Shown piece by piece: positions 12,201-22,790 of a DNA stretch of 64,000 bases (its first letter is position 1; each line of letters starts with the position of its first letter). Position numbers and translations under genes: made by a program. Under the pieces are notes generated by a model that worked only from the letters and a program-made list of their open reading frames with translations, had not been told where the DNA came from and did not search any database. The stretch lies in assembly GCA_947034895.1 (NCBI GenBank), contig OX344764.1, positions 53,487,348 to 53,551,347 on the forward strand, written 5' to 3'. Source of the stretch: Rhytidiadelphus loreus. Taxonomy: Eukaryota > Streptophyta > Bryopsida > Hypnales > Hylocomiaceae.

Positions 12201-12514
12201 CTTCTCTGACAACATCGTGACTTTTGCAGGCATGGCAAAGGAGAAAGAAATACGCATTTGACAAGCTGACAGATCTTACACTGCTTGATCTGGAAAACAC
12301 GTACTTTGCATTGTTCATGTCCCGTCGCAATCGGGAAGGGGATAAGTTTTCATATGATGGATGGTACTCAGACGGTGCTGGCAAGGAGTTTGTGACTACT
12401 GGAGATGTTGAGGCTATCTGGAAGAGCTTTGTGAAAAAGCACCACAAGCGAAAGTTGATTCCTGCGTCTGAATACGATGGGGTGGTCGGACAGCTCGAGG
12501 CAGGTCCGGGGTAG
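9206..12514 (+). CDS. Five-exon gene for an unidentified 340-residue zinc-ribbon protein
   Basis: Coding exons are 9206-9434, 10052-10132, 10661-10819, 11787-12055 and 12230-12514. All junctions are GT-AG and the phases join without a stop to give 340 residues. Exon 1 (residues 1-76, starting MAAKVIFVNQNDKSQSFKV) alternates hydrophobic and charged residues and could be a small beta-grasp fold; this is inference. Exon 2 is a proline-rich linker and exon 3 is basic. Exon 4 carries Cys196, 199, 211 and 214 (C-X2-C-X11-C-X2-C, with Asn204), close to a RanBP2-type zinc finger but without its usual tryptophan. It is followed by a basic, helix-prone tail rich in Arg and Lys. Exon 5 (residues 247-340) is Trp/Tyr/Lys-rich and ends with the stop at 12512. 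The start is the first ATG, preceded by an in-frame GTG but no other ATG. I do not recognise the family; the basic segments suggest a nucleic-acid or nuclear role. Confidence 0.8.
9713..9739. repeat. Small hairpin in intron 1
   Basis: CAAGATGTC and GACATCTTG are perfect 9-bp arms around a 9-base loop, inside the first intron after the ATG. Confidence 0.5.
9824..9910. mobile_element. Short inverted-repeat element in intron 1
   Basis: The 87-bp unit starts GAGTGCTGCTCAG and ends with its exact complement CTGAGCAGCACTC. Inside is GAATGTACCAGAGGTGTATAT, which matches the core of a second, 92-bp unit at 10488-10579 in the next intron. Both look like copies of one small MITE. Confidence 0.6.
10488..10579. 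mobile_element. Short inverted-repeat element in intron 2
   Basis: The arms are GACTGCTGCTGAGGA and TCCTGAGCAGCAGTC, complementary at 14 of 15 positions. The core GAATGTACATGAGGTGTACAT and the overall length match the copy at 9824-9910. The right arm ends about 80 bases before the acceptor of coding exon 3. Confidence 0.6.
10885..11185 (+). repeat. Diverged tandem duplication in intron 3
   Basis: Two ~120-bp segments about 180 bases apart share ordered blocks: GCTGT-GGTTGC, TTTAGAATTTGTG, AGATATGT-GATCTTGCTG and GGTAAAGAG. Both are inside the intron between coding exons 3 and 4 (10820-11786). Confidence 0.6.
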
Positions 12515-12900
12515 ATGAGAGCTCTTTGTTTTTGTCCTTTTTTAACCTCATTGTGCAGAGTGGAGGTCTTTTCTAGTCTGGAGCAAGCCTCTTTCGAAGA
12601 AACGAATTTTTGCCTTAGCCTTCGGCAGTAAATATCTGTTGACGAAATGGCGTTAGCACTGGCTTGGAGGTGTGCTAGCTCTTTCTGCACATCGAGGTTA
12701 GCTCCGGTCATTGGGCTTACCCATGTCTGACTACCTCCAAAGGGACTGTTGAAGCAAAAGCTTTCTAGTTCTACCTGCATCAGGGGCGCCCACTGATGTG
12801 TAATTGTGTAAGTACCACGGTGGGATGCTCATTGTGCTCTTTAATATCAAAGAGTGCGCTTTGTGGTCTTTACTTACTGCTTGAAGACTTGCAGGGTATG
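12515..12900 (+). other. Probable 3' UTR of the zinc-ribbon gene
   Basis: Moderate-GC sequence follows the TAG stop, with GTAATTGTGTAAG at about 12799 and AATATCAAAG at about 12843 as possible polyadenylation context. The 196-codon minus-strand frame 12780-12190 is the antisense shadow of exon 5 and its UTR. The exact cleavage site cannot be set. Confidence 0.4.
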
Positions 12901-14877
12901 TATCTTTGGTCGCCTGTAGATTTTTTTCCCTTCAAATTGTACGGTTGTACCATCACATTTGTGTAATTGGTTGAATTCATATTCATTATTTGTGGAATTT
13001 GCAGTTTGCATGTGATCAGGTCATTTCCCCATAATATGCTCTTCATCAGTGATTTTTTTATAATTTTTCTTAACCCGGTGTATGGTGGCATTTATGTGAG
13101 CAATATTATGTTGTGGAATGGTAGTTGCTCCATGGCACAAAATCATTTGGAGTGCTATGCAATTTATTTGGAGCCCCATATTACAACTGAGTCCAAACAA
13201 CTTGGATGAAATTTGCTATAGATTTTGCACCATTGGTCAAATAAATTTTGGCCCAAGTCCGTCAGAACCTTGGTGCAGTATCTGAGACTTGTGGTTCTGC
13301 TACCAGGATAGTTCATACTTCATAGTTCTGCTGCAATTCTCACGCTGAATGTATCATGTCGCTGAATTCTTCTGCTGCTGCCTCGTTGAGTCACACATGG
13401 TTTCACTGGGATGATTAGGTGACATGATGACAGTCATATCTTACAGTGTCTTTGAAGCCAATCTTCATCACCGTAAAAAGCTAGACCACTTGTTTACCCC
13501 CACCATGCAACTTGTTTTAATCTATTGGCTCTGGACGGAGTGGAGGAGTTTGCATCGACAGAAACTACTTCGAGGAAGAAACCTACTTTGAGGAAGTTTG
13601 AGTTGCTATCTTACTTGAGAAGACTTGGGGATAGAGCATGTCATAGTGTACTATGTGTTGAATTCCAACCAATTGTAAGTCTCTCAATGAGTTAACATAC
13701 TATTTGTGGAAGAAGTAGTATTTTGAGTAGTAATCAACTTCAACAAATATTACTTATTTGTTGGAGTAAAGAAAATATGAAGGTGAGTTCAAGCATTACT
13801 TGCACACTTATCATCCAAAATTTGTTAATGTGATGCCCTCATTTTGTTTGTAATTGATTGGATCATGATTGTGTCAATTTAGTCTAATTTCTACTCACTT
13901 AGAATTATGTAAATTCCAAGAATGGCTTGTAGATATTAATTATGTGCAAATGTTTGATTGGTAGATTTTCTAAATCTATGTATGTCCCAATTTTCAAGGT
14001 CTTTGTGTTGAACATTGTGCAATGATCATCTACTTATTATCTTCATACTTTAGGAACACACTTAGTAATGAGTGATCCTACCTTATCAAAAAAACACTTT
14101 GAATTCATTAGAGTTATCTCTCTTTGGTCCTTCATTTGTTTCTAATCCTAGAATGCATTTGAGTTTTTAATCTAATTGTATTTTTTTTTGGAGGGGGTAG
14201 ACAACAAGGCATGATTGCACACAGTCTAATCACAATGAATTGTATTCTTTCTAAATAGAGGTTCAACTTATAAAATTTTAAAATGAGAGGATCATGGCTT
14301 TTAAGCTTAGGTACTAAAACTCAAAGTGCTATTTGTTTATTATGTAATTTTACACCTCTTCAAATCTCAAATTACTTTAACCACAAGTTTGGAAAGGTTG
14401 TGGAAAGTGTAACAATACTTGAATAGGTGAAAAATGATAAGTGCTAACCAATGTGAATGAAAATGACCAAATTCAATAGATTGGCAATTCAAGGACATAT
14501 AGGAAGGTCTCTTTAAGGGTTGTGATGAAAAAGATAATTAATTTCCTAACCTACCAAATTTTTTAATGAAGTCATTAGTAATTGGTGTCAATTGCTCTTG
14601 TAGATACTTGTCTTACATGCTCTTTGATTGCATGATGCCAATGCATTGCTTCCTTTCTTGTAATACACAATAGTTTTTAGAGAATTAGGCCTATTCAATT
14701 TATATTTGTTTATATAATATGTTTATTATAGAATAGTAGAATAAAATTCAATATAATTTTTTACCTTTTTAATTCATAAAAACTTCAAAATTCAATATCT
14801 ATTTATTGAATTTTTGTTTTATGATAATTGTGAAGTGTTTTGCATTCGATATATTAAAATTAAAAGAGATTTTTTCC

Positions 14878-15510
14878 TTAACACTTAGAATTCCTTGAAG
14901 CCTAAATTTGGATTTTTTGTTTTTGGACAAACTAAAAGTAAAATAAAATAAAACTTTAAGATTTCCATATTAATATTACTGGATGAGATCATTAGCTTCT
15001 CTTATATGTAAAAAATTTTAATTCACAAATTTCAATGGAAAGGATATGAATTTTTCATGTAATGAGCTAAAAATCAATTTCTAGTTTTTCGTTGAGAAGA
15101 TCTTAGATACAACTATGTGGCTAAAATTTATCTAAGTGGTAAAATGGTGAAAATTCATAGTTTATTTATACAAGTATAATGCATTTCAAGAGAATCTATA
15201 GTCCTTTGTAACTTTCAATAAGATCTCACTAAATTATATAACTCTAGAAAACTAATTTCAAATTTTTGTTTTTGGAAAAAATATTTTTTCTGATTTGCAT
15301 AAATTGTCTTTTTACATAAAAAAGTAACATATTAGACCATAACTTTTGACTCATATTTCCAAATGTCTTGACTTTAGGGCATATCAAAGATATTCCTTGT
15401 CCCCACCTTCTATTAAAATTTCAGTCTAAAATATGCAAATCTCCAATCACATGTACTTGTCCAAAATTTCTATGTTGCTAAAAAATGCATGTTGGTCCTT
15501 TAGGGATTAA
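14878..15510. mobile_element. Candidate TTAA-bounded element, weak left end
   Basis: The right end, reversed, is TTAATCCCTAAAGGACCAA, typical of the family. The left end TTAACACTTAGAATTCC agrees at only about 11 of 17 positions. The right end also resembles the terminus at about 19213-19233. Confidence 0.35.
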
Positions 15511-15604
15511 GTAAAGTATCCTATAGTCGGATCTATTAGAGGATAAATATAGATGAAGATTTTAGCCTTGCTTCATGTGCAAGTACTTTGAATTAGTTTT
15601 GGAT

Positions 15605-15830
15605 CGACCCAAAAGAAAAAGGGGTGTTTTAAGTGTGTTTTTAAGTATAGTCCTAGAGATAAGATATTAAGTATGACCTTTATGTAGATTCTTAGTAAAA
15701 ATTTATTGAAAGTACACGTATTTTCAGTAAATTTTTAATAAAAATCTACATAAAGGTCAACATAAAGGTCATTACTTAATATCTTATCTTTAGGACTATA
15801 CTTAAAACACCCCTTTCTCTTGTAGTGATC
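15605..15830. mobile_element. CACTA-type fold-back element
   Basis: This is a long imperfect hairpin. One arm reads GGGGTGTTTTAAG ... TAGTCCTAGAGATAAGATATT and then GACCTTTATGTAGATTCTTA; the other is its complement and ends ACCCCTTTCTCTTGTAGTG. Reversed, that end is CACTACAAGAGAAAGG, the classic CACTA (En/Spm) terminus. The left terminus is eroded (GACCCAAAAGAAAAAGG). The triplet ATC flanks both sides, fitting the 3-bp duplication of CACTA elements. The right arm recurs at 55810-55897. Confidence 0.6.
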
Positions 15831-16542
15831 TCAAAACACCACAATCCTTTAGGGATTAAGAAATTCGATACTTTGATTTCTTTTTAAATTTGATATTTTT
15901 TTTGTACTTCAATATCCCTTCACTTTTTTTGTAGGCTATGTGTACAATTCTTCATGTTGTACTCTACGTAATTTTTTATATTAAATGTTAAGTTGAGTAA
16001 TGTACTTTTGGAAGACACTAAAGTAACTTTGCTTTCTACTTAATACATTTTTTTTTTTTCAATCTATGCAATCATTATTGGTGATAAGAGAAGTATATGA
16101 GATAAAAAATTTGTTCCTATTCTTGAATTTCACTATGTGATAATTTGTAGTTTTGGGTTGATTGGACCAAAACTTATTGCTTGCAAGTGTCGATTTCATA
16201 GGATAACTCAAATATAATTGAAGGCTTTTATTGGATTCTAAAGGATTTCTTTCACCTTTTATAAAAATAGGGATTCTCTTAGTGGATATTAACCAAAATT
16301 CAAATAAAATTTATTTCTAAATTTTATTCTATTGTGATGTCACAAAAGCATGATTTTTTTGATAAATTTTAAATTATTTCTAAAATAGAGATCAATTCAA
16401 CCCTAAAAAAATGACACCTATCACCAAGGTAATTTTCCAAAATAATTTGTGGTTTATAGACCAATTGGTGCATCTTTCATTTCTACAGTGATCTTGAAAG
16501 TCATTCATCAACCACTTTCTTGGTTGAAGTGCCTTTATAGGG

Positions 16543-17766
16543 TTAACCCCTAAAGTCCCAAAAGTTTCCTTGGGGGACTTTTGATGGTTAAGGCAAGTAC
16601 CTATGATCTCAATTTTTGGCATGATTTTTTGAATTTTTTTACAAGATAGGAAAATTAATTATCTTAGGGGGGAAATAATTTTTATTTCAATTGGTGCTTG
16701 GAAGCAAAAGTTATGCCACAATAAGCCCAAAACAAGTGAGAGCACATAACAAAAAAAATTCACAAAAACTTGAAATAATTTAAAATAAAATGCCCCTTAT
16801 AGATTATATTTTTGTCTATTTGTAAAGATTTGATTCATTCCATATGAATAAGTAATGTGAAAGTTATGAAGCTTTTGTTTTGCAAGCAATCTTAGCAAAT
16901 TCTTGAGGAAATAATGTATTGGATTTGTTTATGAACTCAATGTTAGCAATTTTTATTCAAAACAAAAGAGTTGCACATGGTTTAGTTTTCTTTCTAGAAT
17001 AATCTCACCATTGGGATTAGTGTGTTTCAATTCCATTTTAGAGCTATTAATAGTATCATTAGATGTTTTTTTGGGCCTCCAGGAGACCGTTTTAGGCATG
17101 TTTCCTTCATTGTTCCCCCCGCAACGAAGGAACGGCCAGTTGTCAAAAACAAAATTCAAAAATTCAAAAAAGATTTAATTCTTCAAATGCAAAAGAGTTT
17201 GAAAAAATAAAAATAAAAATAATTTGAGGAATTAGCTGGCAGCCTCTCGGCCACATAGAACTGTTGCAGTGTCATTGCAGTAGTTACGTTCCCTAGTGAT
17301 CACAGCATTATAACTCGCGGTCTCTCGGAGGCCCAAAAAAACATCTAATGAGTTCTTCCTTCTATTTTGTACCTACTTCAACTTAACAATTTAAAAAAAA
17401 ATGAAAAACATGTAGGTGTGTATGTTTAAATTTTTTTTTTACAAACTCTCAACTCAATTTTTCAACATAATTTTAAAAAAATCACAATCTATAGTACAAA
17501 ATTTTTAATTTAAGAGGATTCAAAACCTTATAATCTACTCAAATCAGTAGCAAAAAAACTTATTTTCTTCACTTGAAACGTTTATATTTTGTAATTGATA
17601 CACTCAAAGCTTCTAAATTTTCTTCCATACATGCTAGTTTAATGTAAGATCCTATGGTTGGATATGCAAAAGAAACAAAAGTATCAAATTTTTGTTGTTT
17701 GCATTGAAAATAATAGTTTTGAGTGATTTGTGATGGAAAAAGTGGCCTTGGGACTTTGGAGGTTAT
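16543..17766 (+). mobile_element. 934-bp-family TTAA element carrying a nested insertion
   Basis: It starts TTAACCCCTAAAGTCCCA and ends CCTTGGGACTTTGGAGGTTAT, an eroded right terminus. Total length is 1224; removing the 294-bp insertion at 17057-17350 leaves 930, close to the intact 934-bp copy at 22791-23724. Its internal blocks match that copy in reverse orientation, and the copy at 39236-39945 in the same orientation. No coding frame survives. Confidence 0.75.
17057..17350. mobile_element. CATTAG...CTAATG inverted-repeat element (copy 1), 294 bp
   Basis: The left end is CATTAGATGTTTTTTTGGGC and the right end, reversed, is the same, with near-identity continuing for about 32 bases. The interior has GGAACGG and repeated AAAATTCAAAAATTC as in the copy at 46186. 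It sits inside a TTAA element. Aligning the flanks with the unoccupied copy at 22791-23724 gives equal lengths with no extra bases, so there is no target-site duplication. Confidence 0.8.
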
Positions 17767-17769
17767 TCA

Positions 17770-18873
17770 AGTTGACATATGTTTAAGGTAGTTGACTTCT
17801 TTCTAATTACTACCTATTTTTGCTAGTTAGACAACTTTGTTTCTGATCAGTTGTGGTTTAGGATGACAGTTCACGTGGTTAGGTGATAGTTCATACATCA
17901 CAAATGTCGGGGAGGTGTACATTGAAAGTATACAATGATCACAAGATGTACATTGGAAGTCACAATTATCACCTACATTGAAGCATGGTCAATTTTGTAA
18001 TTAGCCTATGGTTGGAAATGCGGTGCCCTATATAACAAGAATGGGTTGAATGAAATCTTTACAAAAGAAATTCATAATTATTTTGTTTTGGAGGGAAGAA
18101 TAGGAGAAAAATTTGGAACCCTCCTCAAATCTATTTCTCTGAAAGGGGATTTTCCCCTCACCAAATGCACACACTAAATTACTTAAGTGGTCGGAATGAG
18201 GTTGGCTACCTTATGCCTAAACGTCAAAGACTATGTTTTCACAAAAATTGCTCCAAAAATGTCATTTCTAGGCCAAATACCAAATTTTAGAAAAAAAAAC
18301 ATTTTTAGAAACATGTAACCGTAGGATCTTGTAGTACACTAGTTTGAGAAGATGTGAAAAAAAAATTCAGAATTCTCCACCAAATAGATTGCAAGATCTT
18401 AACGTTTTAAGTGACAAAAATCCTTTGGAGGGCTCTGTAAAAATACAGGCAGCTGCACTTCACAAGGTCACATTTGTATGAAAAAATGTCCAAAATGGTT
18501 GTTACCCTTTGGATTCCTTCTTCAAGGCAAGTTGGCTACATCCTTGAAAAATTTCAGATTATTTGAAATTGTACAACATATAGGGGAAAAACAGTAAGTA
18601 CAAAGAAGTAGAGAATGTTTAAAACTATACTAAATTGTTAACAATTTATTTATGGAATTGAAAAATGTCAATCCCAATGGTTGTAATGTTGCAATAAACA
18701 ATATACACCTTTTTTTTATTTTTTTTCAAAAATATTTAAAATTGAGTTAAATAAAGGACTTCAAAGTTTATTTTAGAGTAGAGATTCCATAACTACCTAC
18801 AAACTAACCCAAACTAAAACTCCTCATAACTGTCATCTCATTAATCAAAATGGAATGATTCAAAGCTTACGAC

Positions 18874-18909
<36 letters not shown>

Positions 18910-19235
18910 GATCAATTTCAATTTTTTATTTTTTTTAAAAGTGAGAGAGAGAGAGAGAGAGGATCAATTTCAATTTTTTATTTTTTTTAAAAGTGATTTT
19001 CAAAGAAGTTTTTTTTTGCGTGGGCTGCCCGTCGAACACTAACAATCACATATCATGCAATAATTTATGAACCATGTAGTCAAAAGTTATGAAAATTGTT
19101 GGGCCTTAAAGTTACTCCTCGGGCACATATTGTGTGGAAATTTCAAAGAAAAAGAAAATAAAAATTCCATTCGTAGTGAATTGCCCAAAATCGCTATGTT
19201 GTCAAAAAAAACGCAGTTTGGTCCTTTAGAGTTGA
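17770..19235. repeat. AT-rich DNA with a diverged repeat and GA tract
   Basis: From about 18205 to 19233 lies a diverged relative of the TTAA families: a right end GGTCCTTTAGAGTTGAAG like that at 15510, and the block TCAAAATGGAATGATTCAAAGC shared with the 22.8-kb copy. No gene is seen. Confidence 0.4.
18874..18995. repeat. TA/GA microsatellite with a ~57-bp duplication
   Basis: A (TA)n run passes into (GA)n. The unit GAGAGAGAGAGAGGATCAAT followed by TTCAATTTTTTATTTTTTTT and AAAAGTGA then occurs twice in tandem without a visible mismatch apart from GA count, which suggests a recent slippage or unequal exchange. Confidence 0.85.
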
Positions 19236-19780
19236 AGTGAAAAAAATTTCAACCACTTAAAATAGATGGGATTTTCTTCCAATGCATGAAAATGGTCCAA
19301 AATGAGTGAAATTATTGCGAAAAGAGCAAGAAAAACTTGTCAAATTTTAGTTTTTCTAAAAACCAATATTGGTACCATACGATTTTTGATACCACCCAAA
19401 GAGAAGGCCGCGGGGTTATGGAATGTTATCACCCCCCATGCCCCCCAGTGGTACCTACACCTGCAGAAATGGAAAAGTTACCCAAGGTCCACAAGTTGCC
19501 ACAAAAGTGCGCAAGTCCACAAGCTGCCACCCCCGAGTGCCAGTCCACGATGGATCATGATCGGTTTCTGCCACGACTGAAGCATAAGGTTCTTTTTAGT
19601 AGTAGGCCGGGGGGTAACAAAACTTCCGAGTTGTCAGGTCTGCAGGGGCTTTTGGACTTCATTTGCTCTCTTTTAGCAATGAATTCTTCCTTCCGCTCAT
19701 TTCATTTGCACGCAAAAATAAAAATAATGAAATAAAACATACAAGCAGCTACACACTATGATTGGCTCTATCCTGTAGCA

Positions 19781-19972
19781 TTGGCTCACTTGTTGAGTAA
19801 GATACCTGAGTACTCAAACTTCCTCTCACATGTAGCTTCTGCTGATGCAAAGCCTCTATGGGTATGGATCCAAGTTAAAAAGCTAGTGTTCTCAGAATAC
19901 CAGCAGCTTCGCAGCCTCCAAATAAGGAGGCCCAGTAGGAGCAGCATCATGATGATGAAAGAGGAATACTGA
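19781..19972 (+). CDS. Possible coding fragment, 63 codons, unidentified
   Basis: The peptide starting AHLLSKIPEYSNFLSHVASA has balanced, protein-like composition and is still open upstream of the first candidate start (YYDWLYPV...). It ends in a stop at 19970-19972, just before a repeat. It may be the last exon of a gene relic. Nothing else around it supports a gene and I do not recognise a family. Confidence 0.2.
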   Translation: MAHLLSKIPEYSNFLSHVASADAKPLWVWIQVKKLVFSEYQQLRSLQIRRPSRSSIMMMKEEY

Positions 19973-19989
19973 ATAGTAGTGATGGATTC

Positions 19990-20270
19990 GGAGCAGGGTT
20001 TTTTTTTGGCTTTTTAGTGCCAGTTTGCACCAGGGAAAAAAATCTGGCTAAAAAACACCTAAAAAATGCCAAAAAACTTGGATGAAATTGCCAGAAAATT
20101 TTACATTAAAAAAAACTTGGATGAAAATTGTCAAATTGACATGTAATATGTACTAATGTGATATTTTCTATCCAATATGTGGATGAATGTTGAAATTTGG
20201 AGCACCACTATAACATTTTAAATCGCCATTGTGGCTATTCTTAAAAAATGAAAATAAAAGCCCTGATTCA
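19990..20270. mobile_element. Dispersed ~270-bp inverted-repeat element, copy 1
   Basis: The ends are weakly complementary (CAGGGTTTTTTTTTGGCTTT against GGCTATTC...AAAGCCCTG). The interior shares long blocks with 31900-32200: TGTGATATTTTCTAT, ATGTGGAT-AATGTTGAAATT and GGAGCAC-ACTATAACATTT. Confidence 0.6.
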
Positions 20271-20429
20271 GAGTACTTGCTCAAGTAGTTGTAAGAGTGG
20301 TGTTAGAGGAAGGTTTATCTAAGAATAGTACAAAAGAAACACAACACCAAACTCCATTAAACTTGTTGTGAGTTTCATCTTGTGTTATTCTCAAACTTTG
20401 GCTCTTGGTCTTGCATTGCACACACTTTA

Positions 20430-20762
20430 TGACTAACTCTAATACAAAATACAATTGGCATTTTGGGTTTTGCATAATTAGCATTCAATTTCTTTTTATG
20501 CAATCCCAATCAAGCATGCCAAATCTCAGTTTAAAAAAATAAAAATAAAAATCCATTTTGGGTGAATTGTTTCAATCAATTATCATGGGAAACCATGAAT
20601 ATGAAACAATTCACCAAAAATGGAGTATCAGGTATTTGAAACTTGAAATTGGGGCAAATTTGATTGGGATTGCATAAAAATTGAATGTTAATTATGGAAG
20701 ACCAAAAAAATGCCAATTATATTCTATATTATACAAAATTCTTTGAATTATAGAGCAATAGG
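20430..20762. mobile_element. Fold-back (hairpin) MITE
   Basis: Most of the element is one imperfect palindrome centred near 20592. Arm blocks include TATGCAATCCCAATCAA against TTGATTGGGATTGCATA, and GGTGAATTGTTTCA against GAAACAATTCACC. A half copy is at 6715-6865. Confidence 0.7.
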
Positions 20763-22790
20763 CAATAAGAGTATTGTAGCTAGGTACCCTCCTCCTTCTC
20801 CATGACTGTCCTGAATCTTTGATGTGTCTTGTGAGTTGCAAATCGTGTCATAGGCGTCTGTCATCGGGCATAATAAGAGAGTCTTTTGTTTACACTACTT
20901 CAATAATTTGATATGTATGTTGCAACTTGGGAGGGGCTGTGACTGAAATGGAGTGGATCCCATGTCCTCATCAGTAGGTGGGCAAGTTGCAACTCAAATT
21001 ATGCTGGAATGTGTGTTTGGAGTTGTTGTATTTCAGTCATGCAATGCTTGTGTTCAGTTGTTACCCACCTTCCTGTTACCAGATATGTCAGATTTACTGG
21101 CAACAACATTGATCCCTGAAATAGAGTTAGTAGACAATGATTTTGGTTTTACAGACCCATTTGGGGAGGGTCGTTTCAGGCTGTTCCCGTTGCTGGGAAC
21201 CAGCCTGAACTGCCTGGAAAAAAAATTAATTAAAAAAGAAAAATTAAAAATTAAAAAAAGAAAAAAGGAAATATTTAATATTTGCTCGTGTGGTTGATTC
21301 TCAACCACATCAACATCCTCCGTGACAGAGTTCCTAGCATTTGGGAACGTGAAGAACTCGCAGCCCTCTATTGCAGCTGAATCCCATTTAATGACACCAC
21401 TCAACACACACTACAGACTATGGGTGCAAAGTGGTGTCGAAATTCAAAGTGAGTTTGAACTGCAAAGTTTGAGATATGGTCACGTATTTTTGTTGTGTCG
21501 TGTAATGTATAATAACCCAAGGGGTCTTGGACAAATCTTATTTGGACTAAAAGAATCCCAAATTTGAATTTGTTGCATCATCCTCACTCTATAATGATTC
21601 ACATTATAAGGACCATCGCGTGACCAATCCATCACCCTTGTAAGGATTGTAAATGTACCATTCATCGCTAACATAGGTGCGAGGATGTCCCAACCATTGA
21701 TTTTCTGATCATTCAAGCATGTTATGAAATAAGTAGTGACTGGTTTTGCAAGGCTCATGGTCCTCAGCTTAAATTGGACACACCTAAACTATGTACAGTA
21801 ACCCAATGTGGACTTTTCAATCCAGATTGTGTGTCCTTTATCTACATTTGTCCAACATTTCAAACAAAAAGTAAATAGGGATGCAGTTGGGTTGAGGGTC
21901 TATAATGAGTATGCATACCTTACCTTATTCACGCAGCTCAGATGATTGCAAAAGGCAGAATCTAGTTTGTACATTATCCACGACGTACCGAGTTTATAAT
22001 ATATCTTGAGGACAAGAATGATTAATTTGCCAGAGATCTAGGTTGAAGCGTATGACAAATTACAGATGCTTGGTTGGAATTTGCGACAAGACAAAACCCA
22101 CAGAAATGTTTTTTCTACTTGAACTTACACACAAATTGGCCAACAACGCACCTGCATCTTCTCTTCTTAGCTAGCTAGCTGGCGGATCCCCCAAAAACCA
22201 TTTGAAAGAAAATGGTGGGCGTAGGCTTATCATGCTAAAGTTCGACTTACTAGGGCCTCCACCTAACTACATGTGCAGAGATAACATTCTGCACATGGCC
22301 GAGGACAGGTGAAGCATGGGACATGACATGACACAAGTGACGCTTGACCAAGTTACCTTCTGCTATTGCTCCAACAAACTGTCAAAAGTTCAGCGAAAGG
22401 TGTTGAATAAGTTGTTGTTTTTTCTCTCATGGAGGATCTCAGTTACCCAATCTAGGTCGTGCAACCTACAAACCATGTCCTCAATGGACATGAATGAAAG
22501 GCAGGGTAGGAGAATCAAAGCACACCAATTTATCATGTTAGCAAGGCCGCAAAAATGGAAACATTAGCGCCGCTACTGCTACAGAACTTTTGTATTGTGG
22601 AAATTAGTACAATCCAGGAGTACAATTGATAGTTGTCCGAATAGTCATATCTCAAACCTGCACTAAATCGATTAAAAAGTGTGGCATTGGTAAATTTGTG
22701 TGTCAGACACTGATGAGATGAAGTACTATGGCTGTAAGGTAGCTTTATCTAAAACCAAATCTATAAGCATTTTGAGTTTGGTTGCTAATA
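20763..22790. other. Intergenic DNA, no gene recognised
   Basis: Composition is mixed. Frames of up to 117 codons (20953-21407) lie across a repeat and show no domain. A CATTAG-family relative spans 21135-21393. Confidence 0.45.
21135..21393. mobile_element. CATTAG...CTAATG family, diverged copy
   Basis: It shares the ordered blocks GACCC-TTGG-GAGGG, GTTTCA-GC and GTTCCCG near the left, an A-rich middle, and TGGGAAC-GAA-CTCGCAGCCCT, GCTGAATCCCATTTAATG at the right with the copy at 46186-46498. The left terminus (CAATGATTTTGG) is eroded. Confidence 0.55.

Larger units (their letters stand above)
13000..16390. other. AT-rich intergenic DNA, no gene recognised
   Basis: 13.0-13.7 kb is of more normal composition but has no supported frame. 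From 13.8 kb the sequence is AT-rich with only chance frames. A possible TTAA-bounded element spans 14878-15510 (right end GGTCCTTTAGGGATTAA; left end weakly matching), and a hairpin element lies at 15605-15830. Confidence 0.4.

Noticed and set aside
12190..12780. 196-codon minus-strand frame
   Set aside because: Antisense to coding exon 5 and its 3' UTR; the plus-strand frame has correct splice phases.
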